The notes under the pieces: generated by a model | The model's input: the letters and a program-made list of their open reading frames with translations, nothing else | What the model was told of the DNA's origin: nothing | Database searches by the model: none | Shown: one piece after another, positions 36,651 through 48,759 of the stretch | Layout: every line of letters begins with the position of its first letter | How positions within the stretch are numbered: the stretch's first letter is position 1 | Program-made: the position numbers and the translations under genes | From: Nectonema munidae | Taxonomy: Eukaryota; Nematomorpha; Nectonematoida; Nectonematidae | Direction: 5' to 3' | Length of the DNA: 64,000 nucleotides | Assembly: GCA_030549495.1 (NCBI GenBank) | Contig: JAUIRK010000189.1 | Coordinates: 310,001-374,000 of the forward strand

Positions 36651-37465
36651 GCATCAGCCTATTTTTGGAATTCAGGGTAAAAAAGTTTATCAATTTGCGA
36701 CACCACTTGCTTTACACATTAGGTAGTGATAATAATTTACAATTGGAATTAGTTTCCTCTATACCCATCTTTCAATGCTAAATGAGTTCGTTCGATCCGA
36801 AACTACAGTAATAGTAGTAATTTGACGATACCAAAATTTTGTACCATTCCTGTCGCGATATCGATCCTCAAAAAAGGCGATTCTAATTATGATTTATAAT
36901 AATTTACATTCAAAATTCAACAAAAGTCAGTGTATTGAGTATTCATTTAACAGTTAGAGGCTTATAAATTAAATATGCAATTTGATATTATCTATAGTTC
37001 AGACATTCATTTAATAAACAGCTAGCCAAAGTGTTTTTAGATTTAACGTTCATATCGTAATTATCTACGCCTGAAGAAAACTTCATTCTACTTTAAAAGT
37101 TTTTCTACGGATTGTGATATCATAATTTGCTATTCTAAGTAAACGCACGTTTTATACTTCTTAAAAATTTAGGGAGATATTTAGATACACCTGCGTATGC
37201 ATAATGATATCGTACTTATCATAAAAATTTTGGATAAAGTAAAAATTGAAAAAATTCCAAAATTGGAATAGCTAAATCGGTATAAACCTGTCAAAATCTT
37301 AATAGTTTGCTGGTGTCAATATACTTTCCTAATATTACTAACTCTGAGCCAAAAATAAATATCAAAACAAAACTCACAATTTTTTGAATTAATATACTAT
37401 TATAATACATTTTATATTATATTAAATAAACTCAATTCATTTTCATTATTTTTTTCTTATCTAAA
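36651..37465. other. Intergenic DNA, nothing recognised
   Basis: AT-rich sequence without repeats or coding signal that I can support. Confidence 0.4.
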
Positions 37466-37600
37466 GGGAGCGTGAGTAGGGCTGGATTCGATAACTCAAA
37501 GTCTTGGGTTCGATACCGCACCAAGCCTACATTCTTCATAGTTCAATAAAAGCGGCGCAATTGTCACTTTTCGATCAAAACACTCTACTGTACCTTTACC
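37466..37600 (+). repeat. tRNA-derived SINE, copy 4
   Basis: It reads GGGAGCGTGAGTAGGGCTGG (a short deletion in the A-box region relative to copy 2), TTGGGTTCGATACCGC (B-box), AAAGCGGCGCAATTGTC and a variant tail CTGTACCTTTACCTGTA, collinear with copies 1 and 2. Confidence 0.75.
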
Positions 37601-37804
37601 TGTATAAGCTTTAATTGAAGCATTTGGTGAAACATTTCATGCACAAAGTATAAAATAATTTTGACTGAAGACATTTTATATAAAAATTTCAAAACAATTA
37701 CATGAGGCCTTAATATTCAAATTATTTAGGAAAAATTCAGATGGTTTGTAGTTAAGAATCTAAGAGACAAGATGTGTGTAAAATTTAGTTTTTAAATATT
37801 GCTA

Positions 37805-38129
37805 GTACCTCGCTAAGTCGGACTACATGGGGGAGAAGGGTGTCCGAATATCCCGATTGTCCGACATAACAGAGGGCCTACTATATATATATGTGTATAT
37901 GGTAGAAAAAAATATTTCAAATTGGACGAATTTATAGCCACAATAAACTTTGGAATAACGTCAAAATTTAGAATGACCGCGAACTACATATGGAGTAAAA
38001 TAATAAAATGGCTGCTTGATAAAATGATAAAATAAAATGGCCTATGAGGGCAAACATTTGTATTCTCGCTCACGGTCCGACTTATCCGATATCCGAGTTA
38101 TCAGGGTCGGAGTTAACGAGGGTCTACTG
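37805..38129. mobile_element. Non-autonomous Tigger-type element
   Basis: The right end, read inward on the - strand, is CAGTAGACCCTCGTTAACTC followed by CGACCCTGATAACTCGG; the left end is GTACCTCGCTAAGTCGGAC. Both ends have TA outside (37803-37804, 38130-38131). A further end-like motif, GTCCGACATAACAGAGGGCC (about 37860-37879), lies inside. No coding sequence is present. Ends beginning CAGTAGACCCTCG and TA duplications are typical of Tigger/pogo. Confidence 0.7.
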
Positions 38130-38989
38130 TATATATTATTCAATAATTTACTTGTGAACTCCAAATTTTGAAAATTTAACTTAATATATTATTGTATGCA
38201 AATTTTGTTGAAATCTCTGTAAAATTATGATGAATATGCATCATACAAAATTTGCGTGTTGAATTTGATCTAATGTTGTGAAATGACTTTGAAATAAATT
38301 TCATCAAAATTTAGGATAGCAAAGTTCTTAGATATGAAATGAAATAGATTGAATGTTAATTTCTTAATGAAAAATTATTTAAATTGGGAACAAATTCATG
38401 ACTACCTTCACAAGTGAGTCAAGAAAATGGGAAATAATGTGTTCCAAAGTTTAGGCCGAAAACTTAAAAAATTCCAAGGTGTCAAACTAAAATCACTTTT
38501 GGGCAAGTTTTTGAATAAAAATAAATAAAGCACTAGCTTTCGAATAAATCTTGCGAGCCGAATAAAAAGTTCAAAAGAAAGACAGGATGACAATTAAAAT
38601 GAAAACTATGTGGATGAATTATTATTATGTAGCATTAGAAATAAAGTTTTATTCTTAATTTTCTTTCCAATTATTTAGAAACTTGAAATCTACTTTTAAC
38701 AATTTAATAAAAATCAGAAGGTAAATTCGTAGCAGAAGAAAGCTCCAAAATATTATTTATATGATCAGTTTTTAGTCTTGTTCTCTGCTTTGCCATATCA
38801 AATATTCATCAGTAGATCGCAAAGGTGAATTGTACCAACAATCAAGTTTTTTCTGAAATTTAGTAATAAGATATTGATAAAATCAAATATTTTGGTCTCC
38901 ATAATTTCCACCTCAAAATGTTATCGTAATTCTGATGCGTCCACTGTAAAAGATGATGTGAAAATGGAAAAATCATGTTCTAACTAATT
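38130..38989. other. Intergenic DNA, nothing recognised
   Basis: AT-rich, no supported feature. The left part of the hAT fragment at 38990 may begin in it. Confidence 0.35.
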
Positions 38990-39077
38990 GAATATTTTCC
39001 CAAAAATACTCAGCGGGATGCATTGTAACTCTTGTCTTGCCAAATTCGGCCCACGGGCCACATGTTTGCCAGCCCTG
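38990..39077 (-). mobile_element. hAT element terminal fragment
   Basis: Read on the - strand from 39077: CAGGGCTGGCAAACATGTGG then CCCGTGGGCCGAATTTGGC. This is the widespread hAT (Charlie/Tip100-like) terminal motif with the GGCCCGxGGGCCG core. The other end was not located, so the extent to the left is arbitrary. Confidence 0.55.
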
Positions 39078-42000
39078 CCTAAAATTAAGCGTTATAAAAT
39101 ATATATATATATATAAAGGTAGTTTAAAGTTAAGAATAAAGACAAATAACAAAAAATCAAAATTTGTTAATTGAACAAAAATACTTTCCTCTAAATCGAA
39201 AGTAAAAATTTTCATATAAAATTATTCATAAAGATTCAAAACCATCTTCAAAAATATCTTTGATGAATCTTGTATAAATTTAAGGAAAAATAGTTAATAT
39301 TGGAAAATTTTGAATTATTCGTGTTCGGCCATCTTTGAAAGTAAAATGTCAAAATAGTGCTACTATTGGAATATTCAACTTTTCAAAATACAAAAACAAT
39401 TGTTTGCTTTAATGGAGGTAGCCAAAAACTAGATTTAAATCTTAAGGTGTTAATGTTTTGTTAATGAGGATTACAAATAATTTTGATAACTATAAGTGTG
39501 ATTATCAATATTTCTTATCGATGATAATTATTTATCATTCAAAAAAGAAAAGAAAATGTATTCTCTCTAGCGGGAAAGAGAAATAATAGTGATGATAGGG
39601 AATACACAATCTGTACAAGCAAAGTAAGAATAAAGTTAGGGATATTTTCTTCTTCCTTGTTTTCATGTATTTAGTAGTAAAGTGCTTAAAATTGTACACA
39701 CATATATATTTGAGGCGTGAAAAAGCTAAGCACAAAGTTTAATGTGAATATATACTTAGAAATGGAGAGAACCTTTGTGCATTAGCAATTCCTATTTATA
39801 TCAAATATAATCACATTCTTGGCAATTTTTTATTCACATACACATAAATATATATAAAGAAGATATGGGGAAAGATTTAAAAGTGTAAATATATATATAT
39901 GATTTGTATTAAAATACAGAAAGTATGATTCCATATATGAATTAATATTCTTAGGTAGTAGAGGCGTCATGTTGTCTAAACCAGGTGAAAATGCTTAAGG
40001 CGTTGTTAAAACGCAAAATATGTGAATAAATTTAAATATTAATGGGTTGCAATGAATCAAACTCCTTATATACACGTCTAAGGGTGGAAAACAATATAGC
40101 ACACACCTTTATTGGTTTTCACAGATATCCTTTACTTACTCTTGTACCACCACGCATACAAAATGGATATGTATGTGTATCTAAACAAATATGATTTCCA
40201 TTACCAACAAGCATGTCTATTTATCTTCATACATACATATATATGCATGTATATATATGTCAAATTGAAGCTTTTCAAATGCAAATATATGATGTAGTGC
40301 TTCATACTTTAAATACATATAACGTGTGAAAAATCTGGCAAAAAGAAAAATCTTTTTTCTCGTGAAAAAAAGCCTCTTTTTATCAAAAAGCCTTGCTAAG
40401 TGCGAGACATTTTGCATACTTGACTTATTTGAACAGAGATTATATATAATGTGATCATTTGCTTTTCAGGGTAATCGAATGCAGAGAGGGAGAAATCATT
40501 TTGAGATGAGGGCGACTTTGAATTCGACTTTTGATTTAACTCGCCTCAAACTTTAAAAACATTTTACTAAATGAACAAATACCATTTTCTCATTCAATGT
40601 TCTACAAAGTAAAAATATTTTTGTTAATTACCTCTCTCTCTTCATTAATAATAATTTTGAAAAAAATAAATAAGTTTTTTTACAAAAATACACAAAACTT
40701 GTTAATTCATGACAAAGCTTTGAAACTTTTGGGGAAAATTACTTTCCAATAAAATTGTTCGAGTTTTAAAATATAGAAAGGAAGCCAGGTCTACGTGTGG
40801 TGTTGGTTTTGCAGTTGGCCATTTTTAGTCTAAACTATTATAACAATTAAATTAACTAAAATGTTTAGACAGGCGAATAGAAATATTTTGTTTAAATGAC
40901 GCGAAATTTAATCACAAATCAAATCAAATATTTCTGTCTTGAGTTTTATGAATTGATAAAAACAAAGGACCTTTTTAAATACTAAAATGGCAACAAAAAA
41001 TTAAGGGATAAAATTTAAATTAAAGAATTTATTAATTAAAAGTATTTTCATTAAGTTTTATTCATAGTAATTGTAAAAAGATCATATGCAATCCTTACAC
41101 GTAGCCAAACAAATCTACTGATTTCAATAAAGACAATTCCCTGAACCCTTTTTCCAAGGTTTGACCACGAGCCAAGCTATTATTATTACCAGATCCTTTG
41201 AACATTTATAATCTATTTTTCAACAAGAGTTCAATCATTTGAATGAGTAAGATAAATTTTTTGACAAATATCCCTTTCTTATACATAACTTGTTTGAAAT
41301 CGGTGAACAGAAGAGTATAGGGAAAGGTGAAGTTTAGTGTTCCAAACTGCTAGAAGCCATCTTCTTCTTTCCCTTGGATCAGCCACATTAATTCCATCTA
41401 TGTTTTTATTGTAAAAAAATAACATCGGATTTTTTCTTTCTGTGGAGAAACACTGGATAGAGAGAGTATCATGCGAATGTAATTTACCAAACAAATACTA
41501 CTTTACCACGCCAGACAATACCGCCATATAAAAAAAGTCACCACCTTAAAAAAAGAAATATCTTTTATTTTATAAAAAAACATCCGATATCAAAAAAATT
41601 GATCCAACTGCTTTAAAATAATTAAATGCTTCCTTATCACCGAAAGATTAGATCATTTTGTTCTTGGTAATGTAATATAAAAATAAAGAAATTGTTTTTC
41701 AAAATTTAAAAATTAACTAATAAAAAGTTAGTTATCATCTTTAGTTAGTTAATTAAATTATAATATTGTTAATTGCAACATACCTTGTAATTTAATCTAA
41801 TTAAATTAAAATATCGATTACGCGGAAAGGAATAAATCAGTACTATGCGTTAATTTACTATTCAATATAGTAAAATTAAAGAAATTATTTTAAATTAACT
41901 ACGTCTTTTCTACTCCAAAATAAGTTTTACAATACCTGAAATAGTAAGTCCTAGGATTTTATGTACATTTTAAATAGATAATTTTACTACTTTTAGCCTT

Positions 42001-42520
42001 CAAATAGTTACAATCTTTTATTTGAAGAAATTAATATTAATTTTTACTACTTTCAAGGCGTTTCTATGTCGTATTACTCAAAAAAAACAAAAAGATCTTT
42101 GGATTAAAAAGTTCTAGACGTGATTTTAAGATGAAGAATACAATTGTGCACAAAAGTAAAAATCTTTTATTAACGCTATTTTAAAAAGGAACATCTGATA
42201 TTAATATTTGCATAAAATTAAAAAAACCTTTAAAATAATTCCATTTTTTATTAGTAAAAGATTATATATATTATTTTTTTAATTTTAATTAATAAATACT
42301 AAGGAATCAAAATAATTGAGGCATATTGACTCCATCTAAATGCAATAATTAAATAAAAATTAATTCATTTTATTTTAAACTATCAGTATATATGCATGCG
42401 TAGAATTATAAAGGAATTTAAAATCTAGAAAATGTGGGAAAAAGTAAGGTTATAATTTGATGAAAATTTTTCCAAAATACTAAAATTTAAAGTAATTTCA
42501 TCTTCATCTGCTTTTTTCAA
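39078..42520. other. AT-rich intergenic DNA, nothing recognised
   Basis: Contains (TA)n near 39101-39116 and TATG-rich microsatellite stretches at 40225-40260. A - strand frame at 41494-41279 contains DPRERRRWLLAVWN, which is not enough to name. Confidence 0.4.
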
Positions 42521-42590
42521 TGACTTTGAATATAAATCGTCTGCGTTTTTTTTGAATATCGTCTGATTTCTATGGTATTTAATGGGTTAA
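42521..42590 (-). mobile_element. piggyBac-type MITE (TTAACCCGTTAACG family), degenerate copy
   Basis: GACTTTGAATATAAATCGTC, then GAATATCGTCTGATTTCTAT and TTTAATGGGTTAA match the interior and right end of the copy at 5446, with the middle deleted. Confidence 0.55.
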
Positions 42591-43505
42591 TTCCAATTTT
42601 AAGTATATAACTATTAATATTTTCCTATCTATTTTACTGTAAAATAGTAATATTACGACTTATACTTTTTTCTAAATGGTAAAGGAACTTTATATTTAGT
42701 AAAAATAAAGTTTCCTACGTTTTTTACTATTCAAGCAGTAATTTCACTGATGCATATATGTAATTTACAAAATACGACCTTTCTTTTTATTGTGAAAAAT
42801 TTAGTCGTATACTAGATTTTTTAAAGCCGTCATTTATATTGCTTTATGTTCCAACAGATCACGTTTCTTCATCTTTGAGTTGAATAAGAAAAGATAAACT
42901 TATAAACTTGGTAATATTTTATCCCTAATTGTTTTATGATGAAAATTAGCTACGGAACATATGCAGCGTGTATATCACAAAAGTATATCAATATTTTGTG
43001 GAGACATTGTTGTTCATGTTATAGTCAAGTTAAAGTGAAAGATATTTATGCAGGAATACAAATGAATTTTTTTAAATAATTTTTTTGTCATTTTGAAATT
43101 TAATTTTTAATTAATTTTTCCGATCTATATTTAAATTTAAATCACGGTTTACCAAACTTTTTTTTCGCTATGGACACCTAAAAAATTTAAAAATCTCTTG
43201 GACATTTAACCCCAAAATTTATGTTTTATGTTTTTAAACTTGCAAAACAAGATGTATTGAAATAAAACTTTTAGTAGACAACAAGCTAATAGTTAGTATA
43301 TTTAGAATTTATTTTTCTTTTTTCAAAATTTATAGCATTTTGATTTATCACATTTAATTTACTAACAGTCAAACATACTTATATACTAATGGCAACTTAT
43401 AATTTGTTCTTTATCTTCAGAAATAATATTCACAGTTGTAGATAAGCAGGCATAACAAATTTCCACGATTATTTTCCAGTTGCAAGAATTTTCTTTGTTT
43501 ACTGA

Positions 43506-43572
43506 TAAGCAGGGATGGACCGAGAGGGGGGATAGGGGGGATGCATACCCCCCCCCCCCCCCCCCCCCCCAC
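43506..43572 (+). repeat. G- and C-homopolymer tract beside a hAT-like end
   Basis: CAGGGATGGACCGAG (43508-43522) resembles the hAT end CAGTGGCGGATCCAG. It is followed by two G runs, ATGCAT, and a run of more than 20 C. The G and C runs could pair as a hairpin. No second end was found. Confidence 0.45.
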
Positions 43573-44223
43573 CAGCAATCTATTCAAGAAAAATTAAGGT
43601 TGCTGTTAAATGTAGCTTACATATGAAAAGTTTTAGTTTATAACAACTTTAAACATTAAAAACTTTTTCATTTTTTTTTTCGCTTTTTATTCAAAAATAA
43701 TGTTTTTGATCATTACTAAACAATATCATTCAAATAATATTTATACTTTTTTCAGACAAAAGACGTACTTTAGTTAGAAAATTACTTAGATTTCCTACAT
43801 CTGTATTAAAAGTATTCGAATCTCTTTTCAAACTAAAATATCCTTGTTTATTTCGTTATGCCTACTTAACACTAAAACACAATCCCTTTTTTACCAGTAA
43901 ATCTAACATTTAGATTTTTAGACAAATATAAGGAGCTTAGGTAAATAAAAATAAAAAAAGTGTGTTGATCGATTTTCAAAGCAAAAAGAAAGAAGAAAAG
44001 ACTTTGTAATATAATTTTAATCATTTATTTTACATACGTTTCCAAATTTCTTCCCTAATAAAATGTGTAAAATATTTTGATATCCTTCAACATATTCCAA
44101 GTTCTATCAACAAAAATAGGAATATTCAGTGAAAACATATGAGTGAAATCTATCATAAAATTTGTCATGAATAAACACCAAATGATTACAAATTAGGAAC
44201 TTTTAAAGACAATTTCTCTTATT

Positions 44224-44306
44224 TTAACCCGTTAACGCCCAGAGTCGACTATAGTCGACTTTACAAAAATAAAATCGTCTGATTATTCTGGTCGTTAAAG
44301 GGTTAA
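44224..44306 (-). mobile_element. piggyBac-type MITE (TTAACCCGTTAACG family), short copy
   Basis: 83 bp bounded by TTAA: TTAACCCGTTAACG at one end and CGTTAAAGGGTTAA at the other. It contains the perfect 18-base palindrome AGTCGACTATAGTCGACT. The central block present in the other copies is missing. Confidence 0.78.
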
Positions 44307-44449
44307 GATGCATGGATCATCCTTTACATCTTTACTTTATCGATGATCTATTCACTTTGACCATAAAATATGAATAATTGTGATCACGAAAAGCTTATAG
44401 ATGGCAATACAGAATTCTAAAATATATTAATTGCATTTCTTGCCACGAA

Positions 44450-44586
44450 TTAACCCGTTAACGGCTAGAATAATCAGACGATATCTAATGTAAAGCAGAA
44501 GATTTGTATTAAAGAGTTTTGATAAACGCAAACGATTTTATTTTTGTAAAGTCGACTATAGTCGACATTGGGCGTTAACGGGTTAA
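44450..44586 (+). mobile_element. piggyBac-type MITE (TTAACCCGTTAACG family), full copy
   Basis: 137 bp with TTAACCCGTTAACG / CGTTAACGGGTTAA ends. The interior holds GAATAATCAGACGATATC, TAATGTAAAGCAGAAG and the palindrome GTCGACTATAGTCGAC, in opposite orientation to the neighbour at 44224, from which it is separated by 143 bases. Confidence 0.82.
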
Positions 44587-44967
44587 TGAACTTATATATC
44601 CATCATTGCGATGAGTTTTAAAAAAAATTTACTTTGCTATAATTTCCATATGTCTTTCTCAAAGACTTTTAAATTAATGCTGAATTATTTGCTCTACCCT
44701 TAGAAAATCATAATGAACTGACTCAAATTTTACGTCGTTAGAAAGAAACAAGTTTAACGCTCATCTTTTCCTTTTGTGAGACAATTTCAAGGCAATGCGC
44801 AAATTCTTTTAAATTTAGTAATAAAACAATGACTTTTAATTTTGCTTAGATAAATTTCTAATTCATTTTTTATTCAATATACTTAAATTTTTAAAATATA
44901 ATGTGCACAATAAATCAGTTTTAATGGAAATGTATATTTAATATCCTTCAAACACAGAAGTATTATA

Positions 44968-45085
44968 TTTACTCGGTGCATTTACAGATGGATCTTCTTT
45001 ACTTGATGCACTTTCAGAGTGATTATTTTTATTTGGTTCATTTGCAGAAGGATTATATCACACTACAGAGGGTTTGTCTTTACTT
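44968..45085 (-). repeat. 30-bp coding-like minisatellite
   Basis: Three adjacent units with exact 30-base spacing (44968-44997, 44998-45027, 45028-45057) begin TTTACTCGGTGCA, TTTACTTGATGCA and TTTATTTGGTTCA; a fourth partial unit lies at about 45079. On the - strand one frame reads PSANEPNKNN, HSESASSKED, PSVNAPSKYN, a ten-residue repeat with one stop further upstream. This looks like the relic of a disordered, Ser/Asn/Lys-rich repeat protein, or a minisatellite with a chance open frame. Confidence 0.6.
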
Positions 45086-46429
45086 GATCCATTTTTTCAT
45101 GGCTAAATTCATTGAATCATTGTGAAGTCTTTTTATAACTAAAAAACGAAGCTAATCCTATGATTTGTAATCCTATCTGACTATCAAAAATAACATTTTC
45201 AGTCTACATTGTATCTCATATTAATTTATTAAATCTAAAACTTTAAGGAAAAGATCATCTTAGTTGTGATTTTAATGGACTTATGGAATAAATTTGAAGA
45301 AACTTTTTATTATTTGAAACAAAATTGGAAAATGAAGATTTTTCGCATTTTCATTGTTTCAAAAAAATTTCTTCTACAATTACTGGAAATATTAATTTTG
45401 ATTTTCTTAAAAAAATTATCTCTGAATAAACATTTTTCAGAAAAATTTTAAGATTTGGATAAAGTTGAAAATGAAATTATTCTGTTTCAGAACCCATTTA
45501 ATTTCAACTTAACTGTTGTGCCAGTTTAATTATAGTTAGAACTTATTGATTTACATTCAAATGAAATTTTAAAAATAAATCATTGAACTTGTGGAACTTT
45601 ATTTTTGTTTAAGCGAAAATGAGTTCCAAAACTCATAGAAATTTGGTGCTGGTACGGCATCACTCTTTGATCATTTTCAAATATGAAATTTGCAAAGTCA
45701 ACTTACCGAACAAGACTGGCTGATGAACCTTTAAAAGCATTACTTTTGTTTCGATGCAGCGATTTAATACATAACGCTAATGCTATTTTAATAATTAAAA
45801 GTCAATTTCTCAAATCATATTGACTTTTTACTATACAGTTTTAATTTGTGGCATATTTACACAGATATTTTGTCTATATTTTGATTATTATTCTAATTTA
45901 TTTTTGTTTTGTTTAATGCTTTTTTAAAATGTAATTAAGTTGGCTTTATAAAGTATTAATAGGAATTTCATAATGCCAGAGTTTTTTAACTTTTCAATAT
46001 TCCAGCCAGGGTTTTTTTAACATTTCGGTAATCAGACCCGCTTCAAAAATGTTTGGTGACTCTTGATCTAAAACGAATGTCCTAGAAACTTAAGTTATAT
46101 GCAGTTATATCAAATCAACAATGGGTAATTTTAACTTTTCACTAATGCACATTCCCTACGATTTTGGAGTCGACTTGGAAACTTTGGTTGACTGTTATAC
46201 TTGAATTAGCCTGTCTGCTGCTTGAAATTATTTGTAACTTTCAAATAAGCAGCAGTCACATTTGTCACAGGCTAATTTTGATTTGGGAGTGACGAGATTG
46301 GAGTAGGAGGAAGACTGAAGGGGGGGGGGGGACTATTTGCCTCTTGCTTTTCAAATATTTTTACAAAATTCTCCTTACTACTAAAAATAAATCAAACTTC
46401 TCTAGCGCTCCTTATTTCGATTCTTTTTC
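45086..46429. other. AT-rich intergenic DNA, nothing recognised
   Basis: No supported gene. A G10 run is at 46321-46330. Confidence 0.4.
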
Positions 46430-46690
46430 TTCAGATTATCCCTTATCTCATTTACTAACTAATGGGAAGAGCATTGAACTAAGTTTCTCAATAAAACCTT
46501 CATTCCTTTGTCTAGAAATTAGTTATCGACAGGTTGTCTGTATGTCATTTCTCCTATACTTTATATAGTGATTAATTTTGCTATTGCTTCTATGGCGATC
46601 CTTACTTGGTAGTTCTTCTTCCATCAGAAATTTATTTTTTTACCATCTGTATTCTAAAAAATATTTTCACAGATTTTATTTACCACAGAA
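46430..46690 (+). repeat. Dispersed repeat X, copy outside the TTAA element
   Basis: The strings AAATTAGTTATCGACAGG, TAATTTTGCTATTGCTTC, CTTGGTAGTTCTTCTTCC and CAGAAATTTAT match, in order and orientation, AAATTCGTTATCGGCTCG, TAATTTTGCTATTCATTCC, CTTGGTAGCTCTTTTTTC and TAGAAATTTAT at about 48345-48460. Roughly 70 % identity over 160 bases by eye. Confidence 0.6.
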
Positions 46691-47028
46691 CTTACTCAAT
46701 CTCAGAGCTTTCGTACTAAAAAGAATGTTCTTTGTGAGTTTAGGCATTTTATATCCGAATCTGTGTTTTATTATCAGATGATAAGAACAGATATAACTCT
46801 TGAAAACCTTGAAAGACTTTTTTTTCTTTCTTGAAACACTCAATATTAGATAACTACACCACCTCATAGTTCATATTATATGATTGCGCGTTGTTGATAT
46901 CCAGAGGAGAAAGTATATTAACCCTATTAGTGTTGGGCAAAATTTGTCCGCTCAAGTGCTTAGGGGGCGTAAAGTGCCACCCCCCCTTATTTTTCTCAGA
47001 TATTAATAAGTTTTTATAAATATTTTTA

Positions 47029-48200
47029 ATGTTACATATATATTTTCACAATGCTGAACTCAGTGGTGATGTCCATTTTTTTTATCAAAGTCAATCAAAC
47101 CTGTCAAAAAATTTATTTATATTTGACAGGTCATCTCAAAAAGGAACTTGTTATTTAGATAATTATATAAAGTTTTTTACACATGTATACCCATTTTCAA
47201 ATATGCTGAATTCAGTGATGATATTCATTTTTTATGAAAATCAATCAAACTTGTCAAAAAATTGATCCAAAAGGAAAGCTCATCTTAAAAAAGAATTTTT
47301 TATCTAAATAATTATATAAAGTTTTTTACACATGTATACCCATTTTCAAATATGCTAAATTCAGTGGTGATATTCATTTTTTATGAAAATCAATCACACC
47401 TGTCAAAAAATTGATCTAAATGTGACAGCTCATCTCAAAAAGAACTTTTTATCTAAATAATTATATAAAGTTTTTTACACATGTATACCCATTTTCAAAT
47501 ATGCTGAATTCAGTGGTGTTATTCATTTTTTATGAAAATCAATCAAACTGTCAAAAAATTGATCTAAATGTGACAGCTTATCTCAAAAAGAAGCTTTTTA
47601 TCTTAATTATATTACGTTTTTTACACATATAACACCCATTTTCAAGCATGCTGAATTCAGCGGTGATATTCATTTTTTTTTATAAAAGTCAATTAAAGTT
47701 ATCAAAGCATTGATTTATATATGATAGCTCATCTTAAAAAGAAACTTTTTATCTAAGTAATAATATAAAGTTTTTTACACATATATACCCATTTTTAAGC
47801 ATGCGTAATTCAGTGGTGGTATTCATTTTTTTATGAAAATCAATCAAAACTATCAAAAAATTGATTTATCCCAAAAAAAAGGATCAGGCACATTTTTTTT
47901 GAATTAGAGAATTACGTTAAATAAAAATATATGGAGATGATGAAGTTTACCGTGTAAGGCATTTTACACACATATACCCATTTTTAAGTAGGCTGTGTTT
48001 ACTGGTTATATTCCTTTTTTTTTAAATAAAAATTAGTCAAACCTGACAAAATAATTTAAATGCCCATGTCAAAATTAAAATTTTTATTCTTATAAAAAGT
48101 TTTTCATACATTTCAAGTATGCAGAATTTAATGGTGATGTTTATTTTTTTATGAAATCAATAAAACCTGTCAAAAAAATCGATTAAACCTGTAAATCAAT
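47029..48200 (+). repeat. Tandem array A, ~149-bp unit, about eight copies
   Basis: The marker GTTTTTTACACATGTATACC recurs at 47172, 47321 and 47470 (spacing 149 exactly), then in weaker form near 47616, 47770, 47960 and 48100. Each unit has CATTTTCAAATATGCTGAAT, TCAGTGGTGATATTCATTTT, AAATCAATCAAAC, TGTCAAAAAATTGATC and TGTGACAGCTCATCTC. TGTCA and TGACA form a short inverted repeat in the unit. The three central copies are the most alike and the outer ones more diverged, as in satellites homogenised by unequal exchange. Confidence 0.85.
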
Positions 48201-48289
48201 GTAAAATATATAAACATAAAAATAACTTCTACTTGCAGTATTTCTCTGGTAATTATTTTCTTAATTTATTAGGTGTTTAATTCAGTCAA

Positions 48290-48500
48290 AATATTTCATT
48301 CTACAGTAACTTATGTAACTCGATAGGACCTCCATCTTTTTGGCTACAAATTCGTTATCGGCTCGTAGTCTCTACGTCATATTATAATTTACAGTATGTA
48401 ATTTTGCTATTCATTCCAAGATCATACTTTCTTGGTAGCTCTTTTTTCATTAGAAATTTATATTCTTCAATGTGTGTTCGAAAATTTTTTTATAATGATA
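48290..48500 (+). repeat. Dispersed repeat X, copy between the two arrays
   Basis: Homologous to 46430-46690 as described there. It separates array A from array B. Neither copy keeps a long open frame in common. Confidence 0.6.
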
Positions 48501-48759
48501 AAATTATAAAAAGATACATATTTTTTTTTAATTATTTGTTTTGATCACATGTTCTCTTTTCAATTAGTTTTCAACTTGGTTCCTTCTCACATACAAATTT
48601 TCAAAAGATTTTATAATACGTTTTGTTTTTTTTAATATATATTTCATACTCAAGATGATTGTAGAAAGTATTATAAGCCAAAATATACAAAAAAAAAAAG
48701 TATATTTTTACTATATACCTAATAAACAGCCATTTTTTGAAAATTTTTTACAGAACTGA

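Noticed and set aside
41279-41494. Possible THAP- or MADF-like domain (DPRERRRWLLAVWN)
   Set aside because: The key Cys and His residues of THAP are not in place and the match is about ten residues long.
43526-43572. G-quadruplex or regulatory hairpin
   Set aside because: The G and C runs could fold, but nothing shows function. A homopolymer at a hAT-like end is a simpler reading.
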